A stretch of 7,210 nt of DNA from Paenalcaligenes sp035302345 (GCA_035302345.1 DATGSS010000081.1:1-7210); one strand, 5' to 3'; shown: positions 1 through 6,417, counted from the stretch's first letter. The notes: generated by a model from the sequence alone, not told the origin. Program-made: numbers and translations.

Positions 1-311
1 TCTAACTGGGCTGGACATGCATCCAGGTAGGGATGTCCTTTGAGCCCTTCTGACCGGCCATTCTCGGCAGTACAGTACTGAACAATCCCTTGCTCCCGAC
101 CGGCCTGATATTTCTTTTCCTCCAACGCGTACCCACTTTTAGCGCAATCCGTGCGCCTTTCTTCCATATAGGCACGTGGCTTCCCGTTACGCCCATCCTT
201 GTAGCCAACATCATGCCAATCTGCAGTGGCACATTCTGATTCAGTCATTGTCGCGCAACCGCTCATAGCAATGACAGTAATCACCATAAAAAGATAAGAT
301 ATATGACGCAT
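1..311 (-). CDS. DUF2799 family lipoprotein, C-terminus beyond window edge
   Basis: Starting from ATG at 311, 103 codons read open to the window edge, so the C-terminus is missing. Residues 1-18 form a short hydrophobic signal ending in the lipobox AMSGC, with the lipidated Cys at 19. The +2 residue is Ala rather than Asp, which in gammaproteobacteria favours outer-membrane sorting. The mature part has the repeated pattern I associate with DUF2799: ADWHDVGYKDGRNG (30-43), then DCAKSGY (55-61), YQAGREQG (68-75), QYCTAENG (78-85) and a YLDACP motif (95-100). Its Cys at 27, 56, 80 and 99 are spaced as in the family. Function is unknown. A weak AGAG Shine-Dalgarno lies 8 nt upstream (320-323). 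The gene is 62 nt downstream of the GH1 gene and could be read from the same transcript, though a hairpin lies between. A different minus-strand frame is also open here but shows no family pattern. Confidence 0.82.
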   Translation of the reverse strand, partial: MRHISYLFMVITVIAMSGCATMTESECATADWHDVGYKDGRNGKPRAYMEERRTDCAKSGYALEEKKYQAGREQGIVQYCTAENGRSEGLKGHPYLDACPAQL

Positions 312-344
312 TTTTTATTCTCTGTTCATTAATAAAAACCCTAT

Positions 345-360
345 CAGCACTTAAATGCTG
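345..360 (-). terminator. Weak terminator-like hairpin after the GH1 gene
   Basis: CAGCA and TGCTG form a perfect 5-bp stem around a 6-nt loop, 13 nt past the GH1 stop codon. On the minus strand it is followed by ATAGGG and then five T (334-338). The short stem and the 6-nt gap before the T-run make it a poor intrinsic terminator. It may only partly separate GH1 from the lipoprotein gene. Confidence 0.3.
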
Positions 361-373
361 AACCCTCCAAAAA

Positions 374-1780
374 CTACAGCACAGCATTTGCCTGAGCACA
401 GCTGCCGTAATAATTCAGACTGGATTTGGGGGTACGATCCAAGGTCTGAGGATCGATTTGGATAAGACCGAACTTTTTACTCAAGCCCTCTGCCCATTCA
501 AAGTTATCGGTTGCAGACCAATAATAAACACCCTGTAGATCAACCCCTTGGTTGATAGCGTCTTGGGCCGCCCCCAGATAAGCTTTGAGATATTTTTCAC
601 GTAGCGGATCGTGGACCACTCCGTCTTCTGGAATAGCATCTTTGATGGCAAAGCCCGTTTCAGTCAAATATATCGTCGGTTGCCCGTAGCGGTCGTCTAC
701 CCAGCGCAAGATTTCAATCATGCCATCTGGCTCAAAGAAATACTCGTCCGTGCGAATCACGTCTCGGGGCGCCCCATCAAAGTCAGGCACAAATCCTACC
801 GGGACCTGCTCATTGGGCTCTACATAAACGCGACAGTAATAATTGACCCCTATTGCCTCAGGTTTAAAGGCAATCACATCTAAATCATCATTTTTAATAT
901 ACTGTGATACCAAAGGCATTACGCTCAAGGGATAGCCTTTGCCATAGAGTGGGTCTAAAAAGGTACGATTCCAAAACTCATCTGCACGACGCAGCAGCTC
1001 GGGGTTAGCAGGATGATTAATCGATGAGCGTATGGGCGCGAGGCCCACAGTCGTGGTCAAGGTTGTATCAGTGTCTAAATTGGCACGTGCGGCCTGAGCC
1101 ATGAGCCCAGCAGCTAAGTTTTGGTGATGAACGGCTGCGCCTGCTGCTTCTGCCGAGGCTAAGCCGGGCGCATGCATCCCTAACATATAACCAGCAAAAG
1201 CCACCGAATTGGGTTCATTTAATAGCGCCCACATAGGAATCCGATCGCCAAATTGACGCGTCAAGATGTCCGCATATTCAGCCATCCTGTAGGCCAGCTC
1301 TCGATCGCGCAAGTCCCCTGCCCACACCGGGACATCCCAATGAAAGATGGTGGCAAAAGGCTCCATCCCCAACTCGAGCATCCCATCGAGCATCCGATCG
1401 TAGGTATCAATGCCTTCTTTGCTAACGAAACCAGCCTCTTGGGGTTGAATACGGGGCCAAGCAAAAGAAAATCGGAAAGACTGCACTCCGGCATCAGAAA
1501 GCAAACGAAAATCATCCATAAACCGATTTTCAAAATCGGTATTCATAACATTCGAAGTGCCATCCCGCACGTGCTGGCCTTGATCCAAAAAAACATCCCA
1601 ATTACTTGGACCTCGTCCTTGACGACTTTCTACTTGGCCGGCAGCAGAACCAACCCCCCATTTAAAACCTTGAGGAAATTCGCGTCCCTGGGCCGCAACC
1701 ATTCCTGGCAAACTGGCGGTAAGCGTTGAAACGCCAGCGATCTTTAGAAAGTCGCGACGCGACGATGGCAAAAAAACCAT
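374..1780 (-). CDS. Tat-exported GH1 family beta-glucosidase
   Basis: A 468-residue glycoside hydrolase family 1 enzyme, expected to remove terminal beta-linked glucose (or a related sugar) with retention of configuration. Residues 7-13 (SRRDFLK) match the twin-arginine consensus, followed by a hydrophobic stretch and a likely cleavage after VAA (28-30), so the mature protein should be periplasmic or secreted. The catalytic domain starts at FPQGFKWG (35-42). By comparison with the family, the acid/base is Glu189 in LNEP and the nucleophile is Glu374 in LTETG. Glycone-binding residues are also in place: Gln49, His147 (HWDVP), Asn313 and Tyr315 (GVNYY), Trp421, and Glu428-Trp429 (DNFEWAEG). The C-terminal KKFGLIQID and RTPKSS stretches are typical. 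The nucleophile motif has Thr where most members have Asn (TENG). The start at 1780 has AAGGAGA at 1785-1791. The gene follows GH3 by 81 nt on the same strand and was probably cotranscribed. Exact substrate cannot be read from sequence. Confidence 0.95.
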   Translation of the reverse strand: MVFLPSSRRDFLKIAGVSTLTASLPGMVAAQGREFPQGFKWGVGSAAGQVESRQGRGPSNWDVFLDQGQHVRDGTSNVMNTDFENRFMDDFRLLSDAGVQSFRFSFAWPRIQPQEAGFVSKEGIDTYDRMLDGMLELGMEPFATIFHWDVPVWAGDLRDRELAYRMAEYADILTRQFGDRIPMWALLNEPNSVAFAGYMLGMHAPGLASAEAAGAAVHHQNLAAGLMAQAARANLDTDTTLTTTVGLAPIRSSINHPANPELLRRADEFWNRTFLDPLYGKGYPLSVMPLVSQYIKNDDLDVIAFKPEAIGVNYYCRVYVEPNEQVPVGFVPDFDGAPRDVIRTDEYFFEPDGMIEILRWVDDRYGQPTIYLTETGFAIKDAIPEDGVVHDPLREKYLKAYLGAAQDAINQGVDLQGVYYWSATDNFEWAEGLSKKFGLIQIDPQTLDRTPKSSLNYYGSCAQANAVL

Positions 1781-1784
1781 GATG

Positions 1785-1791
1785 TCTCCTT
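1785..1791 (-). promoter_or_regulatory. Ribosome binding site of the GH1 gene
   Basis: On the minus strand AAGGAGA sits with its GGAG core 5 nt before the ATG at 1780. It supports that start, which is also the one that includes the complete Tat signal. Confidence 0.75.
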
Positions 1792-1820
1792 ACACTCTTT
1801 AAGCGATGAGATTATTTGTT

Positions 1821-1843
1821 ATGTTACTTATTGTCAGTAACAT
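1821..1843. repeat. Perfect 8-bp inverted repeat between the GH3 and GH1 genes
   Basis: ATGTTACT (1821-1828) and AGTAACAT (1836-1843) are perfect inverted copies around TATTGTC. The repeat lies in the 81-nt gap, 41 nt ahead of the GH1 start. No T-run follows on the minus strand, so it is not an intrinsic terminator. It could be a regulator-binding palindrome or an intercistronic RNA hairpin; nothing in the window identifies a matching regulator. Confidence 0.55.
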
Positions 1844-1861
1844 TAACTTTACCTGAAACCC

Positions 1862-4087
1862 CTAGGAAATGCTAAAAGAAGAACGCAAAGCATTTTTATC
1901 TGCCGAATGCGTCCCCACGATGACCTCGTAGTTACCTGGCTCGACCACCCAGCCGGATTGACTGTCATAGTACGCCAGCTCTTGCACTGGAACCTCTAGC
2001 TGCAGTACCCGAGTTTGCCCCGGCGCTAATGCAACTTTAGTAAAAGCCTTGAGCTCTTTATTGGCACGCTCAACCTTAGAGTCGCGTGCCCCAACATACA
2101 GCTGCACCACCTCTTGACCTGCCCTATCACCCGTATTAGATAGCGTCACGCTTATAGCGATCATATCTTCTTTATTTAATTTGCTGCTTACCAACTGCAA
2201 ATCATCTAATGCAAAAGTGGTGTAACTCAAACCAAAACCAAAGGGAAACGCTGCTTGGTTGCCATCGCGATCAAGCTTTCTATAGCCATGCCACAAATCA
2301 TAAGTAGCTTGGGTAGCCTCTTTATCAAAATGAGGCAAGTCTTCTAATTTGCGCGGGAATGTGCATGGCAATTTGCCACTAGGATTCACATTGCCCAATA
2401 AAATATCCGCAAAGGCATGCCCCCCCTCTTGGCCAGGATACCAAAGCATCATGATCCCGGGAACTTGGTCACGCCACGCCTCAGTAATAACAGCACTGCC
2501 CCCCATCATAGCCACAATCGTACGAGGATTGGCTGCGACCACTGTCTCGATGAGCTTTTCATCATCGGGGTGAAGTCGCAAAGAGGAACGATCGCCACCA
2601 TGCGCAGAGCCCGCGATAGAGGCACTCAACGCTTTATAGTCATCAGCCTCTTTTATACTGGCCGCATCCGCGTCAGTGGGCTTGGGAAAATGATCCATCC
2701 ACGGGCCGCTCTCTTGGGGTGCGACGTATTCACCCTCATCTAAATAGGTCATGCCCACTACAACGACCGCCACATCAGCCAGCTGGGCCAATTCGGCCGC
2801 CCCCTTGAGATCTGCCCCATCAGAAGAGCGGATATTAAAGGGAGCATTTGCAGCTGCACTCAGCCCCTGCAAAGGCGTGACTGCATAAGACGGCTGGGTA
2901 GCGCTCGAACCATGATCCCCTAAATTTAGAGTATCCGCCAAAGGCCCAATGACTGCTAGCTGCTGCACATCTTGCAAGGGCAGAATACCATTTTCATTTT
3001 TAAGCAACACGATGCTTTTAGCAGCAGCCTCACGTGCTAAACGACGGCTGGACTCGACGCCCAGTTGGTCTGTACTGTAGCTTTCACCGCTGGGCGCATC
3101 AGCAAAGCGCAACTGCTGACGCAAAACTCTAAGCACCGCATCATCAATCACAGACTCAGGCACCTCGCCCGCGTCAATCAAACCTTTGAGAGAGCGTTGA
3201 TAGACATTAGTAAAAGGCATTTCCACGTGTTGTCCAGCTAGGGCAGCTTTTTTCGCATCACGCATCCCCCAAACCCAGTCTGATTGGACAAAGCCCTCAA
3301 ACCCCCACTGGTCTTGGAGAACCCCCGTGAGCAAATCTTTATTTTGCCCCGCCCACTCTCCATTTAAACTGTTATAAGAGCTCATTAGAGAGGCAACACC
3401 CGCATCTACCACACGTTTGAAATGAGGAAAATACACCTCGTGCATGGCTCGCTCATCCGCACTCACATCCACCTTAAAGCGCGAGTTCTCCATCGAATTT
3501 AGAGCAAAATGTTTGGCACAGGACATGACATGATTTTGAATGCCATTTACCAAGGCAACCCCCATTTCTCCTAGATGGTAGGAATCCTCACCATAGGTCT
3601 CCTGAGAACGGCCCCAGGCGGGATGCCTCATCAGGTTGATACACGGTGCTCCGATCATATTGGCCCCATAGATACGGGCCTCGCGCCCCATTACATCGCC
3701 AATACGCTCTTCTAGCTCAGGGTCAAAACTGGCCCCACGAGCAATCGCTGCTGGAAAAGTAGTGGCCCCCGGAAAAATCGTTCCTCGAGGCCCATCAGCA
3801 AAGCGCACGCCAGCAATGTTTAATCTAGGAACTGCACCCGCTACGGTTAGAGGCAGGCGATTATAGTCTCCCTTGAGAATGCCAGCTAACCCCTCATAAA
3901 AGGGGGTATCGCCCGACATCATGCTGATTTTTTCATCTAAAGTCAGCTGTGCGAGTAGCTCTTTGGCAGCCGTATCAAATTGTGCCGTACCAACTTCGGT
4001 CACGTTGGCAAAAACTCTTAAGGGAGTCGCGCTGGCGATAACACTCGCAGCGGAACCTAGCAATAGCTGTCTCCTGCTTAATTGCAT
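1862..4087 (-). CDS. Tat-exported GH3 family beta-glucosidase
   Basis: A 741-residue glycoside hydrolase family 3 enzyme, expected to release glucose from the non-reducing ends of beta-glucosides or short oligosaccharides. The N-terminus has a twin-arginine motif, SRRQLLLGS (4-12), and likely cleavage after VFA (25-27). Domain 1, a TIM barrel (about 35-320), has LTLDEKISMMSG, RFADGPRG (95-102), the GRSQETYGED stretch (149-158) and CAKHFALNS (180-188). The nucleophile is predicted to be Asp260 in QSDW. Domain 2 (about 335-615) begins with AAAKSIVLLKN; the acid/base is probably Glu441 or Glu443 in DEGEYV, and GGDR follows at 487-490 after a long loop. WYPGQEGG (539-546) and the NPSGKLP stretch (558-564) are typical of this domain. 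A fibronectin III-like domain fills about 620-729. No PA14 insertion is seen. The start has GAGG 7 nt upstream (4095-4098). The gene lies between the broken amidohydrolase (144 nt) and GH1 (81 nt). Confidence 0.95.
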   Translation of the reverse strand: MQLSRRQLLLGSAASVIASATPLRVFANVTEVGTAQFDTAAKELLAQLTLDEKISMMSGDTPFYEGLAGILKGDYNRLPLTVAGAVPRLNIAGVRFADGPRGTIFPGATTFPAAIARGASFDPELEERIGDVMGREARIYGANMIGAPCINLMRHPAWGRSQETYGEDSYHLGEMGVALVNGIQNHVMSCAKHFALNSMENSRFKVDVSADERAMHEVYFPHFKRVVDAGVASLMSSYNSLNGEWAGQNKDLLTGVLQDQWGFEGFVQSDWVWGMRDAKKAALAGQHVEMPFTNVYQRSLKGLIDAGEVPESVIDDAVLRVLRQQLRFADAPSGESYSTDQLGVESSRRLAREAAAKSIVLLKNENGILPLQDVQQLAVIGPLADTLNLGDHGSSATQPSYAVTPLQGLSAAANAPFNIRSSDGADLKGAAELAQLADVAVVVVGMTYLDEGEYVAPQESGPWMDHFPKPTDADAASIKEADDYKALSASIAGSAHGGDRSSLRLHPDDEKLIETVVAANPRTIVAMMGGSAVITEAWRDQVPGIMMLWYPGQEGGHAFADILLGNVNPSGKLPCTFPRKLEDLPHFDKEATQATYDLWHGYRKLDRDGNQAAFPFGFGLSYTTFALDDLQLVSSKLNKEDMIAISVTLSNTGDRAGQEVVQLYVGARDSKVERANKELKAFTKVALAPGQTRVLQLEVPVQELAYYDSQSGWVVEPGNYEVIVGTHSADKNALRSSFSIS

Positions 4088-4092
4088 GTTGT

Positions 4093-4100
4093 ATCCTCTT
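4093..4100 (-). promoter_or_regulatory. Ribosome binding site of the GH3 gene
   Basis: Minus-strand AAGAGGAT has its GAGG core 7 nt before the ATG at 4087. This supports the start that places the Tat motif at residues 4-9. Confidence 0.65.
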
Positions 4101-4143
4101 TAATCTTTTATTTTTTGTTGTTTTTTTAGGTGGGGCATTTACT

Positions 4144-4175
4144 ACTTGCCATATTGGAACCCACTACGAGCAAGT
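4144..4175. repeat. 6-bp inverted repeat upstream of the GH3 gene
   Basis: ACTTGC (4144-4149) and GCAAGT (4170-4175) are inverted copies separated by 20 nt, in the 144-nt gap ahead of GH3. They could be operator half-sites or the base of a long-loop hairpin. Arms this short also arise by chance, so support is weak. No convincing -35/-10 pair accompanies them. Confidence 0.25.
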
Positions 4176-4231
4176 CCAAAAATTCTACCACCCTTTTCAA
4201 TTTGTTAAATAAAAGAATGTCAAGAGCGCTA

Positions 4232-4894
4232 CTAACGGTAGTCTTTTGTTGAAACCCCGCCAATCACCGTATCCACCACCTGTATATTCTTAATTTCTGT
4301 AGCAGGCACACCCATTGGATCCTGAGCCAGTACACAAAAATCCGCATATTTGCCCACCTCGATAGACCCAATCAAATGATCCAGATGCAGTGTATAAGCT
4401 GCGCCCATGGTGATGGCAAAAAGAGCTTCGGGTATAGTGAGCTGCTCATACTCACCTAACTGCCGACCACTGGCGGTTACACGGTTAACAGCACACCAAG
4501 CTGTAAACAAAGGCCCCATCGGGGTGACTGGCGCATCTGAGTGAATAGCCAACGGCACATTATGTTCTAAAGCAGTACGACAAGCATTCATACGCTCGGC
4601 GCGCTCGGGACCGATAGTCATCTCGTAATGCTCATCTCCCCAGTAAAATAAATGGTTAGAAAAAAGATTGACACAAATACCCAATTTCGACATGCGTTGG
4701 TATTGCGCCCTATTGGCCATCTGACAATGCTGCAAGGTATGACGATGATCAGGCCGCTGATGCTTGGTCAGTGCTTGTTCAATAGCATTAATGGCTAACT
4801 CGGTCGCTTCGTCACCGTTGGTATGGATGTGCATTTGCACCCCAGCGCGATGATATTCCATAACTAATTTATTGATCTCTTCGGGCGCAATCAC
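4232..4894 (-). CDS. C-terminal fragment of the amidohydrolase
   Basis: This open stretch begins with GTG (4892-4894) directly after the TGA and encodes 220 residues: the second half of the barrel with HIHTNGD (fragment residues 22-28), LQHCQM (54-59) and AIHSDAP (116-122), then the C-terminal part of the beta-sandwich domain with GSIEVGKYADFCVL (176-189). No Shine-Dalgarno precedes the GTG, so it would be made only by reinitiation or readthrough. It lacks the HxH and Lys ligands and should not bind the metals properly. Gene callers may list it as a separate gene; I regard it as part of one broken gene. Confidence 0.55.
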   Translation of the reverse strand: MIAPEEINKLVMEYHRAGVQMHIHTNGDEATELAINAIEQALTKHQRPDHRHTLQHCQMANRAQYQRMSKLGICVNLFSNHLFYWGDEHYEMTIGPERAERMNACRTALEHNVPLAIHSDAPVTPMGPLFTAWCAVNRVTASGRQLGEYEQLTIPEALFAITMGAAYTLHLDHLIGSIEVGKYADFCVLAQDPMGVPATEIKNIQVVDTVIGGVSTKDYR

Positions 4895-4897
4895 TCA
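4895..4897 (-). other. In-frame TGA, probable Trp to stop change
   Basis: The plus-strand bases are tca, giving TGA in the frame shared by both halves. A single G to A change from TGG (C to T on the plus strand) explains it. All clear Trp positions in neighbouring genes use TGG and none of those genes has an internal TGA, so a code in which TGA means Trp is unlikely. Confidence 0.85.
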
Positions 4898-5905
4898 AAT
4901 ACCATTGGGTGCGCCATTATAATAACCAGGCCACTGCACCCGCGCGGTAAAGCCTTGTATAGAACCATCAACGACCAGCTTAATAATCCCCAAATGCAAC
5001 TTATCATGCGCTAAATGGCGTAGCTCAGCGAGTGCATCCAAACATCCTTGAACATCATTTCCAAATACCCGTCCCGAAGCCGCAGACACAATACGCACGG
5101 GAAATAAAGGGTCATCAGCCTCTTGAGAAAGGGTTTCAATACCGTCTGGATTGATCATGCTCGCCAAATCAGTGGCTGTAGTCACTCCACCGCCACGACA
5201 AATTTTGGCAAAATTTTTCAAACTCTCAGCGCTGTGATCCAAAGTCCGAATGGGATTACCAATATATTTAGTCACGGGAAACATAACCGCAAACTCTAAC
5301 AACTCGCCGGTCGGTTCGCCATCATCAAACTTGGCCACTCCATCAATATCGGTGAACCGATCAATACCCGCCTCTTGGAGCATGACCGTATTTACATTCA
5401 TCAAATGCATACTGGCATGCATAATTACGATCGGGCGCGTGGTACTGATCTGATCCAAATCGTGCACCGTCATACGACTATCACCAAAATAAATAGGATC
5501 AAAACCCCACCCAATCAACACCTCACTCTCAGCGAGCTGGTCATTGAATTCTTTTAAACGCTCAATCACCTTATCGGTAAACTTTAGACCCGGCCACAAC
5601 CTGCCATCTGGACCATAACGATCAAAATAGCCTAAATACACATAGCGCCACACCACCCCCTCAAAGAGGTGGCTATGCCCCTCTACAAACCCTGGTAGCA
5701 ACACATCATCAGCATAACGTTGGTCGATCTCGAACGCTTCATCACCACTGCTCCAGGAGCGCACCTCCTCCTCATTGCCCACCGCTAAAATGCGCCCATC
5801 GCGCACCGCCACATGAGTCGCCACCGGTTGGGCTGGATTCATCGTCAGGATTTTTTTAGCAACAAATATCTGCGTACTGTTTGTCTCTACTCGGTTGGTT
5901 TTCAT
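4895..5905 (-). CDS. N-terminal fragment of the amidohydrolase
   Basis: From the ATG at 5905 this piece encodes 336 residues ending PNGI before the TGA. It has the short beta-sandwich strands at the N-terminus (VAVRDGRILAVG), the metal-binding LPGFVEGHSH at about 70-79 and KLVVDGSIQG at about 309-318. ATG 5905 is preferred because AAAGGAG (5915-5921) lies 9 nt upstream. The in-frame GTG at 5956 would add 17 residues that do not resemble the family N-terminus and would swallow that ribosome binding site. The truncated protein ends mid-barrel and is probably unstable. Confidence 0.6.
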   Translation of the reverse strand: MKTNRVETNSTQIFVAKKILTMNPAQPVATHVAVRDGRILAVGNEEEVRSWSSGDEAFEIDQRYADDVLLPGFVEGHSHLFEGVVWRYVYLGYFDRYGPDGRLWPGLKFTDKVIERLKEFNDQLAESEVLIGWGFDPIYFGDSRMTVHDLDQISTTRPIVIMHASMHLMNVNTVMLQEAGIDRFTDIDGVAKFDDGEPTGELLEFAVMFPVTKYIGNPIRTLDHSAESLKNFAKICRGGGVTTATDLASMINPDGIETLSQEADDPLFPVRIVSAASGRVFGNDVQGCLDALAELRHLAHDKLHLGIIKLVVDGSIQGFTARVQWPGYYNGAPNGI

Positions 5906-5914
5906 TTGCCTACA

Positions 5915-5921
5915 CTCCTTT
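5915..5921 (-). promoter_or_regulatory. Ribosome binding site setting the amidohydrolase start
   Basis: Minus-strand AAAGGAG lies with its GGAG core 9 nt before the ATG at 5905. It decides for that start over the upstream GTG at 5956, which has no comparable site. Confidence 0.7.
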
Positions 5922-6032
5922 GTTGTTACCCAACCAATATAGACGCCAAACCGCACGATACCTACCAGTCCAGGCCTGTTACCTCACTCTTTGAATCCCA
6001 TCCTAGTAATAATCTCAGTTGTGAATAAATCC

Positions 6033-6047
6033 TTGTGATTCTCACAA
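6033..6047. promoter_or_regulatory. Palindrome TTGTGA-N3-TCACAA, operator-like
   Basis: Perfect 6-bp arms flank 3 nt, about 128 nt upstream of the amidohydrolase ATG. A third copy of the half-site, TTGTGA, lies at 6019-6024, in direct orientation and 14 bp from the left arm. The arrangement suits a dimeric repressor or activator site. It is not a CRP site, since CRP half-sites are separated by 6 bp. It could equally form a small RNA hairpin. Confidence 0.45.
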
Positions 6048-6055
6048 AATATTAA

Positions 6056-6226
6056 TCAATAACCCCATCTGTTGGAGGGTTACACGTAACTATTCAGCCC
6101 GAAATAGGTGACAGCTCTAATTTACAACGAATCAAGCAAGCTCTACTGTGTGAGCCGCAAATAGCGGCATCCTTCGGATTAACAAAGAAACGAGCAGGCG
6201 CCTTATTTTCCCCTTCAAGTGGCTAA
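6056..6226. other. Block open in reading frames on both strands, possible repeat or gene remnant
   Basis: The plus strand reads open from 6056 to a TAA at 6224-6226 (56 codons, including SSNLQRIKQALL and IAASFGLTKK) but has no ATG. The minus strand continues in the frame of the small ORF after its TAG at 6223-6225 for another 42 codons (ending in a TGA at 6094-6096), including RFFVNPKDAA. Neither has a clear start, yet both look more protein-like than random spacer. The block holds hairpins GCCGC/GCGGC (6154-6168) and ATCC/GGAT (6169-6179). It could be a decayed gene end or a dispersed repeat. I cannot name a family. Confidence 0.3.
6060..6090. repeat. Two overlapping, mutually exclusive hairpins
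   Basis: TAACCC (6060-6065) pairs with GGGTTA (6077-6082) over an 11-nt loop. GTTAC (6079-6083) pairs with GTAAC (6086-6090). The shared bases 6079-6082 mean only one can form at a time in RNA. On the minus strand the first is followed by a T-rich stretch lacking a clean T-run. It could be an attenuator or terminator ahead of the amidohydrolase, or a chance overlap. Confidence 0.3.
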
Positions 6227-6417
6227 TAGAGCGTTTTGCTATTTTTAATTAAACGTACATTTTGTAAAAACCCGAAAGAACTGCCACCCAATGCTGGTAG
6301 CTCTCCCCAAACCTCGAGTGTTTTATCTTCATCATCCCAGGCCATGGCAAGTGCATTAATTAGCACTTCATCGGAAAACCCTAGTAACTCATCTTTGCTA
6401 TAAACCAGGTCAACCAT
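6223..6417 (-). CDS. Small acidic hypothetical protein, not recognised
   Basis: From ATG 6417 the frame encodes 64 residues ending SKTLY. An in-frame TTG at 6459 would extend it to 78 residues, with a stop codon immediately upstream of that. I prefer the ATG because AAGGG lies about 8 nt upstream and because ATGGTTGA overlaps the stop of the preceding 58-codon frame, a layout suited to translational coupling. The middle is rich in Asp and Glu (AMAWDDEDKTLEVWGELP) and there is no signal peptide or membrane segment. I do not recognise a family. After the TAG the same frame stays open another 42 codons, so this may be a piece of a larger decayed gene rather than a complete small protein. Confidence 0.4.
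   Translation of the reverse strand: MVDLVYSKDELLGFSDEVLINALAMAWDDEDKTLEVWGELPALGGSSFGFLQNVRLIKNSKTLY

Larger units (their letters stand above)
4232..5905 (-). pseudogene. YtcJ-like Amidohydro_3 amidohydrolase interrupted by an in-frame TGA
   Basis: Read through one TGA (codon 337, 4895-4897), the frame encodes a 557-residue metal-dependent hydrolase of the amidohydrolase superfamily, a normal length for YtcJ/NfdA-like members. With the ATG at 5905 as residue 1, metal-site residues are HSH (His77, His79) and Lys309 in KLVVDGS before the stop, then His361 in HIHTNGD, His393 in LQHCQM and Asp457 in HSDAP after it. The active site is therefore split over both pieces and neither can be active alone. 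The codon context PNG-I-stop-V-I-AP suggests an original Trp, so TGG to TGA is one base change. No other disruption is seen in either half, so the lesion is recent, a sequencing error, or read through. The substrate is unknown; related proteins hydrolyse N-substituted formamides or other amides. There is no signal peptide, so the protein would be cytoplasmic. GH3 lies 144 nt downstream. Confidence 0.85.

Noticed and set aside
2..232. Alternative minus-strand open frame (76 codons) overlapping the lipoprotein gene
   Set aside because: The neighbouring frame starting at 311 has a lipobox and the DUF2799 Cys/Gly/Tyr pattern; this one has no recognisable motif.
1253..1729. Long plus-strand open frame inside the GH1 gene
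   Set aside because: It lies wholly opposite strongly conserved GH1 coding sequence and shows no protein family features; the same holds for the other antisense frames within GH3, GH1 and the amidohydrolase.
4195..4223. Sigma-70 promoter for GH3 (TTGACA at 4218-4223 on the minus strand)
   Set aside because: The -35 is perfect, but 17 nt further on the -10 would be TTGAAA, which is too poor; the -35 also lies right at the end of the amidohydrolase gene.
4895..4897. TGA as a selenocysteine or reassigned Trp codon
   Set aside because: The family does not need selenocysteine here and the context suggests Trp; other genes use TGG for Trp and have no internal TGA. I saw no clear SECIS-like hairpin just downstream.
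4895..5956. GTG at 5956 as the amidohydrolase start
   Set aside because: The ATG at 5905 has a good ribosome binding site that the longer form would translate through, and the extra 17 residues look unlike the family.
6033..6047. CRP binding site
   Set aside because: The TGTGA/TCACA half-sites are present but separated by 3 bp, whereas CRP needs 6 bp.
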